NCBI GenBank assembly: GCA_025359135.1
Contig: JANYHJ010000120.1
Span: forward strand, 1 to 35,757
DNA length: 35,757 bases
Direction of reading: 5' to 3'
Origin: Gemmatimonadota bacterium
GTDB lineage: Bacteria > Gemmatimonadota > Gemmatimonadetes > Gemmatimonadales > Gemmatimonadaceae
Of the stretch, positions 1-7,945 are shown in pieces (the stretch's first letter is position 1; each line of letters starts with the position of its first letter). The position numbers were made by a program, and so were the translations under genes. The notes beneath the pieces were generated by a model. It searched no databases and was not told the origin of the DNA. It was given only the letters and a program-made list of their open reading frames with translations.

Positions 1-478
1 AGGCGACCGACTTGGCCACCGCGCGCAGCGCATCGCGCTCGGCGCTGGTCGCGGCGCCGTCGTGCGCCACATGGAACTGCAGTTGCACCATGCCGCCCTT
101 CTCGCGGATCATCATCACCACGCCGAACGACTCCGCCACGCTGAACGATTCGCCGCCGACGCCGGGCTCCTGCGTCACCGCGTGACCGCTCGCCTGCGCG
201 CTCCTTTGCATCCCCGCCCACGCCATCTCCTGTTGCGCGGCCGGCATGGTGTAGGTGATGAGGATGAGCTGGCGCGTGGCCTGGCCGGCGACGCCCCAGC
301 GACAGCCGCGCGCGGCGGGGGTGCCGGCGGCGGCGCTGCCGACCAGCGACTTCGCCTCGGCTGCGGTGACGAGGGCGCAGGCCGTCGGCTGCGCGCGCAT
401 GATGCGCGGGCTCGCGATCAAGGCAAGCGCGAATGACAATGCGGACACGACTGCACGGTGCGAACGAGTGCCGGGCAT
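1..478 (-). CDS. Secreted DUF3558-like protein of unknown function (3' end outside window)
   Basis: An open frame runs on the minus strand from ATG at 478 to the window edge without a stop (about 159 codons seen). The start has a good Shine-Dalgarno, GGGAGG, just upstream. The N-terminus has basic residues, a hydrophobic core (VVSALSFALALIA) and an ARA/MRAQ-type end, so it is probably a Sec signal peptide. The mature part begins TACALVTAAEAKSLVG and has a later Cys before RWG. This 'CxLLTxxEAxxxLG ... C-x-W' layout resembles DUF3558-like secreted proteins, but I recognise it only weakly. No enzymatic motif is visible. It lies downstream of the class V aminotransferase gene on the same strand, 78 bp away, and has its own ribosome site. 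Function unknown. Confidence 0.72.
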   Translation of the reverse strand, partial: MPGTRSHRAVVSALSFALALIASPRIMRAQPTACALVTAAEAKSLVGSAAAGTPAARGCRWGVAGQATRQLILITYTMPAAQQEMAWAGMQRSAQASGHAVTQEPGVGGESFSVAESFGVVMMIREKGGMVQLQFHVAHDGAATSAERDALRAVAKSVA

Positions 479-556
479 GAACCCTCCCGAATGACGGTCA
501 ATTGCCGCGCGCAAAGTGCGGATGAATCCCTGGCTGCGCTCGTGACGGGCACCTGC

Positions 557-1726
557 TCAGGTGGCCAACAGCTGCAACGCCCTCTCGACGTCTTCCGCCA
601 CGTTGTACACGTGTGGACTGAGCCGCACGCTGCCCTCGCGCACCGAGTGCGTGACCCCCGCGGCCGTGAGCCGCCTGGATGCTGCGCCCGAATCGCCTCG
701 CGGTACCACCGCGAGAATCCCCGCGCGACGCGCCTTGTCGACGGGCGACGTCAACCGTAGCCCGAGCCGCGACGCCGCGTCGATCCCCGCATCCAGCAGT
801 CCCTCGATGTGCGCGTGCACGTTGCCAATGCCCGTATCCAGCAGCAACCCCACGCTCGCGTTGAATCCCGCGAAGTCCTGGAATGGCAGCGAAATCACCT
901 CGAATCGCCGCGCGTTGTCGCGCCAACTGATCGAGTAGTCGAGCATCTTCGAGAAGTCGTCCGTGCCCTCGGGCGCCATCCACCCCACCGGGTTGGGGTC
1001 GAGCGACTGCACCAGCTCGCGTCGCATCCAGACAAACCCCGTGCCCCACGGCGAGAGCAGCCACTTCTGCGCGCCGCACGCGAGGATGTCCACCTGCCAC
1101 GCGCGCACGTCCATCGGCACCACGCCCAGCCCCTGGATCGCGTCCACCACGAACGTCACGCCGCCGCGCGCCCTGCACGCAGCGCCGATGCGCGCCAGGT
1201 CCAACCGGTACCCGTTCGCGAATCCGACCCAGCTCACCGTCACCACCTTGAGCCGGGGCGTGGTCGCAATCGCGGCAACGAGCGCGTCCTCGTCAGGCCA
1301 GTCGCCCACGCACTGCACGCGCGTGTACACCACGCCCTGCTTCTCGAGCGCCATCCACGGATAGACATTCGCCGGAAACTCGCGATCCACCGTCAGCACC
1401 ACGTCGCCCGCCGTCAACTCGAGGCAGCGCGCCGCCACGTTGATGCCGTACGTCGTGTTGACCATCAGCGCCACTTCGTCCGCGTGGCCGCCCACGAGTC
1501 GCGCCGCCAGCGCGCGGGCATCCGACAACACCTTGAACTGGAATGGCACCGTCAGCCGGAACGGCTCGGCGCGCATCCGGTTGAACGCCGCCGTGGCCGT
1601 GAGTGTGCGCTCGGGCAGCGGCCCGATGCCGGCGTGGTTCAAGTACGTCGCCGTGCCATCGAGCGCCCACGGCCACTCCGCCGCACGCAGCGCCTGCACG
1701 TCGTATCCCGGTATCGTCGCCGTCAC
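557..1726 (-). CDS. Class V aminotransferase / cysteine-desulfurase-fold PLP enzyme
   Basis: A 389-residue fold-type I PLP enzyme. The family includes cysteine desulfurases, isopenicillin-N-epimerase-like proteins and kynureninases. Visible features are the N-terminal YLNHAGIGPLP motif, the cofactor Asp195 in VVDAIQGLG, and the Schiff-base Lys221 in CGAQKWLLSPWGTGF. The C-terminal small domain ends in SVRLSPHVYNVAEDVERAL, typical of the class. There is no obvious cysteine-desulfurase active-site Cys loop, so an epimerase- or lyase-like role is as likely as desulfuration; the substrate cannot be read. Start is GTG at 1726, with a GGAG about 10 nt upstream. It sits 32 bp after the ABC exporter stop and is probably the last gene of the porX-exporter transcript. 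Confidence 0.88.
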   Translation of the reverse strand: MTATIPGYDVQALRAAEWPWALDGTATYLNHAGIGPLPERTLTATAAFNRMRAEPFRLTVPFQFKVLSDARALAARLVGGHADEVALMVNTTYGINVAARCLELTAGDVVLTVDREFPANVYPWMALEKQGVVYTRVQCVGDWPDEDALVAAIATTPRLKVVTVSWVGFANGYRLDLARIGAACRARGGVTFVVDAIQGLGVVPMDVRAWQVDILACGAQKWLLSPWGTGFVWMRRELVQSLDPNPVGWMAPEGTDDFSKMLDYSISWRDNARRFEVISLPFQDFAGFNASVGLLLDTGIGNVHAHIEGLLDAGIDAASRLGLRLTSPVDKARRAGILAVVPRGDSGAASRRLTAAGVTHSVREGSVRLSPHVYNVAEDVERALQLLAT

Positions 1727-1758
1727 GTCGTGGTCACTCCAGGTTCACGTCGGCGTGC

Positions 1759-3600
1759 TCATGCTGGTTCGCCAGCCACGACGGCCGCAGCCTCGGGCGA
1801 GGGCGCCGCGAACTGCAGCGCATGCAGCCGCGCGTAGGCCCCGCGCCTCGCCAGCAATTCGTCGTGCGTGCCCCGTTCCACGATGCGCCCGCGGTCCAGC
1901 ACCACGATCTGCGCCGCATGCTGGATCGTCGAGAGCCGGTGCGCAATCACGAACACCGTGCGCCCCGCGAGCAGCCGGTCGATCGCTTCCTGCACGAGCC
2001 GTTCGCTCTCGGTGTCGAGCGCACTCGTCGCCTCGTCGAGGATCAGGATCGGCGGGTCGATGAGCAGCGCGCGCGCGATCGCGAGCCGCTGCTTCTGCCC
2101 GCCGCTCAACCGCATGCCGCGGTCGCCCAGCACCGTGTCGTAGCCCTGCGGCAGCTCCATGATGAACACGTGCGCGTTGGCCATGCGGGCCGCGCGCTCC
2201 ACCTGCTCGCGCGAGTACTCGCCCGGTACACCATAGGCGATGTTGGCCGTCACCGTGTCATTGAACAGCACGGTGTCCTGGCTCACGATCCCCACGAGCG
2301 AACGCAGCGCGGGCAGCCTGATCTCCTGGGTGTCCACGCCGTCAATCGTGATGCGGCCCGACGTCGGCGCATTGAAGCGCGGGATCAGGTCCACGAGCGT
2401 GCTCTTTCCCGCACCGCTCGCGCCCACGAGCGCCACCACCTCGCCCTTGCCCGCGCGCAGGGTGATGTCCTGCAGCACCGGCGCATCGCCGTAGGTGAAG
2501 CCGACGCCCTCGAAGGCCACGCCCTGCGACACGCCGTGCACGTCGCGGGTGCCCGTGTCGGTCGCATCTTCGGTCGGGTGATCGAGCACCTCGAAGACGC
2601 GCTCCGATGCCGCGAGCGCACCCTGCGCCACCGCCGGTAGCTGGGTGAGCGCCTTGAGCGGCTGCATCAGCCGCAGCACCACGGCGATGAACCCGATCAG
2701 CTCGCTCCCCTGCATCACGCCGTCGAGCAACACCTGTCGCGCACCGAACCAGAGTACCGCCACGGTGATGATGGTGCCGAGCACTTCGGAGAGCGGCTGC
2801 GAGGCGAGCGCGGCGCGGCTCACCTTGACCATGCCAGCCGAGTACGTGCCACTGGCCCCGGTGAAGCGCTGGTCCTCGTAGGGCTCGGCGCGGAACGACT
2901 TCACGAGCCGCACGCCGCCGATCACTTCCTGCAGCACCGACATCATCTCGCCGTAGTCGTTGCGCAGCCGCTTGTGTCCCTTGCGCAGGCGCCGCAGCAA
3001 CGGCTGCAGCGCGAGCGTCAGCACCGGCACCACGACCAGCGCCATGAGCGAGAGCTGCCACGAGATCGCGAACATCAGCGCGACGTACGAGAGCACCGTG
3101 GCCGACGCCTGGATGCCGCGCGTGATGAGCTCGGTGGCGAGCGACTTGGTCTGGTCGGTGTCGGTGAGCACCCGCGCGATCAGCTGACCCGACTTCATGC
3201 GCGCGTAGAACGCGAGCGGCAGCCGCACGAGGTGCTTGTACACGGCGTCGCGCATGTCGCGCACGACGTATTCCTGCAGCTGCGCGCCGAACTGTCCGGC
3301 CAGCCACTGCATGACGTTCTTGATCACCATCACGACGAGGATGATCCAGATCACGTGCTGCAGCGACCCCATCTTGTCCGATGGGTCGAGGAAGATGCCG
3401 ATCGTTCCCTGCAGCATCTTGCTCGCGAGCGAGCCCGAGAGCGGAATGGGCGGCAGCCCGAAGAGCGCGTTGAGGAACGGGATCAGCAGCGAGAACGCGA
3501 ACGCATCGAAGAGCGCGGCCACCACCGAACAGCCGATCGTGGCGACCATCCGCCACAGGTGCGGCTTCGTGAACTGGAAGAGCCTGCGCCAGGCGCCCAC
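1759..3600 (-). CDS. MsbA-like ABC exporter, fused permease and ATPase
   Basis: A 613-residue half-transporter of the MsbA/lipid A or multidrug exporter type. It should homodimerise in the inner membrane and export a lipid or amphiphile by ATP hydrolysis. The N-terminal half (about residues 10-310) is a six-helix permease starting MGAWRRLFQFTKPHLWRM. The C-terminal half is a complete ATPase: Walker A GASGAGKST, Q-loop SQDTVLFNDTV, signature LSGGQKQRLAIARAL, Walker B ILILDEATSALD and H-loop VIAHRLST. The frame stays open far upstream, but that part overlaps porX and has no transporter sequence. The best start is GTG at 3600, two bases after the porX stop, so translation is probably coupled. 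Export substrate unknown; MsbA is a reasonable guess because the size fits (about 580-600). Confidence 0.9.
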   Translation of the reverse strand: MGAWRRLFQFTKPHLWRMVATIGCSVVAALFDAFAFSLLIPFLNALFGLPPIPLSGSLASKMLQGTIGIFLDPSDKMGSLQHVIWIILVVMVIKNVMQWLAGQFGAQLQEYVVRDMRDAVYKHLVRLPLAFYARMKSGQLIARVLTDTDQTKSLATELITRGIQASATVLSYVALMFAISWQLSLMALVVVPVLTLALQPLLRRLRKGHKRLRNDYGEMMSVLQEVIGGVRLVKSFRAEPYEDQRFTGASGTYSAGMVKVSRAALASQPLSEVLGTIITVAVLWFGARQVLLDGVMQGSELIGFIAVVLRLMQPLKALTQLPAVAQGALAASERVFEVLDHPTEDATDTGTRDVHGVSQGVAFEGVGFTYGDAPVLQDITLRAGKGEVVALVGASGAGKSTLVDLIPRFNAPTSGRITIDGVDTQEIRLPALRSLVGIVSQDTVLFNDTVTANIAYGVPGEYSREQVERAARMANAHVFIMELPQGYDTVLGDRGMRLSGGQKQRLAIARALLIDPPILILDEATSALDTESERLVQEAIDRLLAGRTVFVIAHRLSTIQHAAQIVVLDRGRIVERGTHDELLARRGAYARLHALQFAAPSPEAAAVVAGEPA

Positions 3601-3602
3601 GA

Positions 3603-5168
3603 TCAGCCGCGCGGACTCAGCAGCGCGAGCGGGAGGATCACTTCCTCCGGACTCACGCCACCGTGCAGGAACGATCCGCGGTAACGCGACTGGTACTCGC
3701 GCAGCTTGGTCGGGTACACGAAGAACGCGTCGCCCGTCGCGATCATCGCCGTGACGCCCAGGGCGCGGCGCGGCAGCCGGATGACCGTCGGATCCGGGAA
3801 GATCATCGCATGCTCCTTCTGCTCGGCGCGCAGGTCCTCGCCCATCTTGAAGCGCAGGTTGGGGCTCGCGTCCTTCTTGGCGTAGACCGTGGCGGGGGTG
3901 AGGCAGTGCACCGCGCCGTGATCGCTCGTGAGCAGCACCGGCACCTTCCGTCGCGCCGCCTCCTTGAGCAGCGAAAAGAGCGCCGAGCGTTCGAACCATT
4001 GGCGCGTGAGCGCGCGCAGGGCGATCTCGTCCTTGGCGACTTCGGCCAGCACGAGCGACTCCGACCGTCCATGCGTGAGCAGATCGACGAAGTTGAAGAC
4101 GAACGCGCTCACCCCCTCGGCGGCGATCACCGAGTTCATGCGACGCTCGAGGTCGGTGGTGTCACGCACGGTGGTGAGCTTCTCGTAGCGCACGGGGGTG
4201 TTGCCGCGCAGCTCCTTCAAGTGCGCCTCGAGCAGCGGGCGCTCGTGGGCGTTGAGCGACTCGTCGTCGCGGTCGTCGCGCCACCAGTCGGGGAAGCGCG
4301 CCGCGATCTCGCCCGGGAAGAGTCCGGAGAAGAGCGCGTTGCGCGCGTACGGCGTGGCCGTCGGCAACACCGAGAAGTAGTGCGTCACCTCGCAGTCGAA
4401 CATCGGCGTGATGAGCGGCTCGAGCACCTTCCACTGGTCGAGCCGCAGGCAGTCGACGACGACGAAAACCGCCGCCTTGTGCTGTCCGAGGAGCGGCGCG
4501 AGGAACTCCGAGACCACGTCCACCGAGAGTGGCGGACGGTCGCCCTGGAGGTCGTTGCACCACTTGGGATAGCCGACTTTCATGAAGTCGGCGAAGTCGC
4601 GCTGCATGGCGGGATAGAGGCCGCGCAACGACTCGTAGAGCCCCGTTTCGCCGGCACCCGCGAGTTCGACGTCCCAGCGCATGAGCTCGTCGAAGCGCTC
4701 GATCCAGCCGCGCCAGTCGAGGTCGCGCGAGCGCACGGCTTCGAGTTCGCGGAACCGTTCGGCGAAGCCGCGGGCGATCGCCTGCTGGCGGAATTTCTCG
4801 CCGTCGAGCAGGCGCGTGAGCGCGGTCAGCACCTGACGCGGTGTCACCGGCTTGACGAGATAGTCGCGGACGTTGGCGCCCAGCGCCTCACGGAGCGTGG
4901 CGTCGTCCTCGCTCTTGGTGACCATCACGACCTTGGTGGCGGGCGCCACGGCCTGCATTTCCGCGAACGCCTCGAGCCCGCGCTTGCCCGGCATCTGCTC
5001 GTCAAGGAGCACGACGTCGTAGGCCTGGCGCTGGAGCATCGCGATGGCGTCATCGGCATTGGACGCGGCCTGCACGTCGTAACCGTGATCGCGCAGGAAG
5101 AGCCGGTGCGGCTCGAGGAGCTCCGCCTCGTCGTCAACCCAGAGGACGGAACGCAACCGAGGTGCCAT
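3603..5168 (-). CDS. porX: PorX-type response regulator with PglZ phosphoesterase domain
   Basis: A 521-residue fusion. Residues 1-120 form a CheY-like receiver: acidic pair in WVDDEAE, phospho-acceptor Asp56 in VVLLDEQMPG, Lys in YLVKP. A helical linker follows, then an alkaline-phosphatase-superfamily PglZ domain. Likely metal and nucleophile residues are Asp239/Asp244 (VVDCLRLDQ), Thr272 (TATPYARN), Asp362/His366 (DLLTH), Asp416-His417 (TSDHG) and His502 (FLHGGVSPEE). Length and order match PorX of Bacteroidota (about 520 aa), which acts with PorY, binds the sigma factor that drives type IX secretion genes and cleaves oligonucleotides in vitro. No histidine kinase gene lies nearby. ATG 5168 has no Shine-Dalgarno but has TAACTT 6 nt upstream. 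The ABC exporter follows directly. Confidence 0.88.
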   Translation of the reverse strand: MAPRLRSVLWVDDEAELLEPHRLFLRDHGYDVQAASNADDAIAMLQRQAYDVVLLDEQMPGKRGLEAFAEMQAVAPATKVVMVTKSEDDATLREALGANVRDYLVKPVTPRQVLTALTRLLDGEKFRQQAIARGFAERFRELEAVRSRDLDWRGWIERFDELMRWDVELAGAGETGLYESLRGLYPAMQRDFADFMKVGYPKWCNDLQGDRPPLSVDVVSEFLAPLLGQHKAAVFVVVDCLRLDQWKVLEPLITPMFDCEVTHYFSVLPTATPYARNALFSGLFPGEIAARFPDWWRDDRDDESLNAHERPLLEAHLKELRGNTPVRYEKLTTVRDTTDLERRMNSVIAAEGVSAFVFNFVDLLTHGRSESLVLAEVAKDEIALRALTRQWFERSALFSLLKEAARRKVPVLLTSDHGAVHCLTPATVYAKKDASPNLRFKMGEDLRAEQKEHAMIFPDPTVIRLPRRALGVTAMIATGDAFFVYPTKLREYQSRYRGSFLHGGVSPEEVILPLALLSPRG

Positions 5169-5174
5169 GGAAAA

Positions 5175-5180
5175 AAGTTA
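5175..5180 (-). promoter_or_regulatory. Candidate -10 box for leaderless porX mRNA
   Basis: On the minus strand TAACTT is followed by TTTTCC and then the porX ATG. A hexamer of form TANNNT 6 nt before the start codon, with no Shine-Dalgarno, is the layout of leaderless promoters. No clear -35 is visible. Confidence 0.45.
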
Positions 5181-5241
5181 GCCGTCCGCACGGCCGGGGG
5201 CACCGTGGGTGTGGCCTGCTGGCCCCGTGACTCTCGGGGGA

Positions 5242-5247
5242 TAGATT
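5242..5247 (+). promoter_or_regulatory. Candidate -10 box upstream of the gene at 5255
   Basis: TAGATT lies 7 nt before ATG 5255 (spacer CGCGCCC). There is no Shine-Dalgarno in range. It faces away from the matching porX box in an 86-bp divergent intergenic region. Confidence 0.42.
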
Positions 5248-5254
5248 CGCGCCC

Positions 5255-5641
5255 ATGCAGCCGGCCCCTCCATACGCCCTCACCTCGCCAAGGATCCGCT
5301 TTGCCGCCTTGGCCGTGCGGGCCGCGCACACCCCGCTGGGCGGTGGTCGCGAGGCGCTCTGGGCACTCTGGGTGCTGGCCCGCCTCGGAGCCGGTTGCCT
5401 GCCGGGCGTCCTGCCCCCGGCCACGCGCATCGCGCGGGCGCAGGCCGCCCGCTCCTGGCTCTCCGCGCTCGCGCTCGCCAGCAACCTCCGGCCGCTGGTG
5501 CTCCGGGCCGCGGAACACGGGGCCGGTGAGCCGATCGAGCTGCGCGATGCGCTCTCCAGTGTGATTCAGGTCACCGCTCCACACCTTGACCGGGCCACAG
5601 CCGGAGAGCTTCAGGCGTTACTGCGCGAACTCGTCCCGTAA
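5255..5641 (+). CDS. Small Ala/Leu-rich protein of unknown function
   Basis: A 128-residue frame I do not recognise. It is rich in Ala, Leu and Arg, has no signal peptide and no cysteine or histidine motif, and its predicted helices (for example EALWALWVLARLGAG and ARSWLSALALASNL) look amphipathic rather than clearly membrane-spanning. The frame fills the gap between porX and the DnaB-like ATPase gene, ends 42 bp before the latter's preferred start, and has a plausible TAGATT box 7 nt before its ATG. These points support a real gene. Its position suggests co-transcription with the ATPase gene, but no partner role can be inferred from sequence. It could be a small adaptor or scaffold protein; this is speculation. 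Confidence 0.62.
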   Translation: MQPAPPYALTSPRIRFAALAVRAAHTPLGGGREALWALWVLARLGAGCLPGVLPPATRIARAQAARSWLSALALASNLRPLVLRAAEHGAGEPIELRDALSSVIQVTAPHLDRATAGELQALLRELVP

Positions 5642-5671
5642 TGTTTCCTTGCCCGTATGGCAACCAAGTGG

Positions 5672-5677
5672 GATACT
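5672..5677 (+). promoter_or_regulatory. Candidate -10 box deciding the start at 5684
   Basis: GATACT is followed by AGGGGC and ATG 5684, the same 6-nt spacing seen at porX and tgt. The earlier in-frame ATG at 5657 has neither such a box nor a Shine-Dalgarno, which favours 5684. Confidence 0.35.
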
Positions 5678-5683
5678 AGGGGC

Positions 5684-6538
5684 ATGGTCCGGCGTCCAGA
5701 CCCGATTCCGGCGGCACGCGTGTTGGAGCGCGTGGATGCCGTGGCTGACGGTGCGTGCGCGACCGACACCGTTCCCACCGGGTTCGCCTCGGTTGATCGC
5801 TTCCTCGGGGGCGGTCCCCGACACGGCGACCTCGTCGTCTTGGGGGGCGATGTCGGGAGCGGCAAGTCGTCGCTTGCGCTCGCCTTTGCGCTGCGCGCCG
5901 CGCAGGGGGGCGCCGCCACGTCGTTCTTCTCGTCCGAGATGTCGGTGGACCGGCTGCTCGAACGCGCCATCGCGGTCGAGGGGCGTGCGCGTGTGGACGA
6001 CATGCGCCGCGGCAACATCGACGAGCGGACGCGGGTGGGGATCGGCGTGGCCGCGCTGCGGCTCCGCGACGCGAGCCCGAAGTTCACGACGCTGCCGGTA
6101 GGCGGTGTCGAGGCGCTGCGCGACGAGGTGCGACGCGTGCCGCACCCGCGCTTCCTCGTCGTCGACAGCCTGCAGGCGCTCGTGCCCTCGCTGCGCCCGC
6201 TCGACGAGGAGCTGGCCGCCGCGATCCGCGCCCTCAAGCAGCTCGCGATCGAGCTCGACCTGGCGATCATCGCCACCGCGCACCTGCCGAACTTCACGCG
6301 GGGCCGCGCCGACATGCGCCCGCACCTCGACGACTTCGGGGCGCTCGGCGCCATCAAGCAGCACGCGGACGTCGTGCTCAGCCTGTTCCGCGAGGAGATG
6401 TACACCTTTCCCACCGGCATCGAGGGCGCGACCGAGTTGCACGTGCTCAAGAACCGGAGCGGTGGCACCGGCTACGTCGACCTCTATTTCTACAAGCAGT
6501 GGATGCGCTTCGAAGACATGCTCGACCCCGATCGCTGA
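5684..6538 (+). CDS. DnaB-C/RecA-like ATPase without the DnaB N-terminal domain
   Basis: A 284-residue P-loop ATPase related to the C-terminal helicase domain of replicative DnaB (and to KaiC/RadA). Walker A is GGDVGSGKSS (Lys61). The DnaB motif FFSSEMSVDRLLERAI follows. Walker B is RFLVVDSLQAL. The region DFGALGAIKQHADVVLSLFREE matches the DnaB 'SGxIEQDADVV' motif, and LKNRSGGTG matches its 'KNRxGPTG'. The N-terminal primase-binding domain is absent, and full-length DnaB is about 450 aa, so this is not the replicative helicase. It may be a standalone helicase-like or signalling ATPase. The alternative start ATG 5657 adds nine residues; 5684 has a GATACT box 6 nt upstream. It precedes the lipoprotein gene by 16 bp. 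Confidence 0.8.
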   Translation: MVRRPDPIPAARVLERVDAVADGACATDTVPTGFASVDRFLGGGPRHGDLVVLGGDVGSGKSSLALAFALRAAQGGAATSFFSSEMSVDRLLERAIAVEGRARVDDMRRGNIDERTRVGIGVAALRLRDASPKFTTLPVGGVEALRDEVRRVPHPRFLVVDSLQALVPSLRPLDEELAAAIRALKQLAIELDLAIIATAHLPNFTRGRADMRPHLDDFGALGAIKQHADVVLSLFREEMYTFPTGIEGATELHVLKNRSGGTGYVDLYFYKQWMRFEDMLDPDR

Positions 6539-6554
6539 CAGCCAAGGAGCACAC

Positions 6555-7943
6555 GTGACCCTCCGCATCCTGCCGCGCGCCGCGGCGCTCGCCCTCTGCC
6601 TCCTCGCCGCCGCGTGTGCGTCGGGCGGCGCCCGGCCGTCATCCGACGCCATCTCGCGCCTCGAGGCGGAACGGGTCAAGAGCCCCAATTCGGCGGCGGC
6701 GCTCCGCGCGCTCGGCATCGCGTACTACCAGGCCCAGCGGTACCCCGAGGCGCGTGAGATGTTGATCGCGGCCGACCAGGCCCTTCCCAACGACGGCGCC
6801 ACGTCGCTCTTCCGCGGACTGACCGCCGAGGCGATGAACGACCTCGATGGCGCGCGCGATGCGTACACCAAGTACCTGGCCGTCGGCACGTCGAAGGGCA
6901 CCAAGCAGCAGATCCGGGATCGCCTGGCCATCGTGCAGCGCCGCGAGCTCGAGAGTACCGCCAAGTCGGCCGTCTCGCGCGAGAACGAGCTGTCGCGCGT
7001 GCCCGGCCCGGCCAACACGATCGCGGTACCGCCGCTCAAGTTCACCGGCAGCGACACCAACCTCGTACCGCTCGAGCGCGGCATCGCCGAACTGCTCATC
7101 ACCGACCTCGCGCGGTCGAGCCAGCTGACGGTGCTCGAGCGTGAGCGCATGCAGTCGCTCCTCGACGAAGTGGCGCGCGGCCAATCCGATCGCGTCGACG
7201 AGACCACCAAGGTGCGCGCCGGCAAGATCCTCCAGGCTGGCCGCATCGTGCAGGGCGGCATCCTGCAGACCGGTCCCGAGCGCATCCAACTCACGACCAA
7301 CGTCGTGATCGTGAGCACGTCGCAGACGACGGGCTCCGCGAGCGACGACGACAACCTCGAGCAGGTCTTCGCGCTCGAGAAGAAGATCGTCTTCCAGCTC
7401 TTCACCAACCTCGGCATCACCCTCACGCCCGAAGAGCGCAAGCTGATCGACGACGCCAAGCCGACGCGCAACCTCAAGGCCTTCCTCGCCTACAGCCGCG
7501 GGCTGCAGGCCGAGGATCGCGGCGACTTCTCGGGCGCCTCGCGCTTCTTCGACGATGCGCGCGGCCTCGATCCCGGCTTCAACGCCGCCGGCATCCGCGC
7601 GGCCGGTGCCGCCTCGGCGGCGGCGGGCGCCAACGTCACGGCCGCGAGCGTGCAGGCCTCCACGTCCGGCTCGCGCGAGGGCAACGCGGTGCGCGCCGCG
7701 CAACAGGGCTCGCTCAGCATCTCGGCAGGCGGCGCCACGCAGGTGGCCAACGACGTCAACGCGTCGCAGGCCGCGAACAGCGCGAGCAACGGCCAGACAC
7801 TCAGCGGCGGCGTGCCGGGCGGCCAGAGCACGACCAGTGGCGCGGGCGGTCCGGCCGTCACCGGCGTGACGGCTTCCACACCGCCAACGCCGTCGCTCAC
7901 CCAGTCGGGCACGATCACGTTCATCATTCGCCCCCCGGAGTGA
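6555..7943 (+). CDS. CsgG-like outer-membrane lipoprotein with TPR repeats
   Basis: A 462-residue lipoprotein. Start is GTG 6555 with AAGGAG 5 nt upstream; the open frame continues upstream but overlaps the ATPase gene. A lipobox LAAAC puts the lipid on Cys21. About residues 40-125 hold two TPR-like units (ALRALGIAYYQAQRYPEAR and the following pair). About 150-300 resemble the CsgG/HfaB family: IAVPPLKF, then LERGIAELLITDLARSS, QLTVLERERMQSLLDEV and AGRIVQGGI. The last about 110 residues are Ser/Thr/Gly/Ala-rich low complexity ending TITFIIRPPE. CsgG forms the curli export pore, but many CsgG-like proteins only share the periplasmic fold, so secretion is not proved. It overlaps the next gene's alternative GTG start and probably works with that barrel. 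Confidence 0.82.
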   Translation: MTLRILPRAAALALCLLAAACASGGARPSSDAISRLEAERVKSPNSAAALRALGIAYYQAQRYPEAREMLIAADQALPNDGATSLFRGLTAEAMNDLDGARDAYTKYLAVGTSKGTKQQIRDRLAIVQRRELESTAKSAVSRENELSRVPGPANTIAVPPLKFTGSDTNLVPLERGIAELLITDLARSSQLTVLERERMQSLLDEVARGQSDRVDETTKVRAGKILQAGRIVQGGILQTGPERIQLTTNVVIVSTSQTTGSASDDDNLEQVFALEKKIVFQLFTNLGITLTPEERKLIDDAKPTRNLKAFLAYSRGLQAEDRGDFSGASRFFDDARGLDPGFNAAGIRAAGAASAAAGANVTAASVQASTSGSREGNAVRAAQQGSLSISAGGATQVANDVNASQAANSASNGQTLSGGVPGGQSTTSGAGGPAVTGVTASTPPTPSLTQSGTITFIIRPPE

Positions 7944-7945
7944 TC

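Noticed and set aside
3601..3999. Upstream extension of the ABC exporter by about 130 residues
   Set aside because: The extension overlaps porX entirely and reads as a shadow of it. The permease starts at the GTG after the porX stop.
3663..5564. A 633-codon plus-strand open frame opposite porX
   Set aside because: It covers porX and then the small gene in other frames, has an Arg/His/Glu-rich shadow composition and no recognisable domain.
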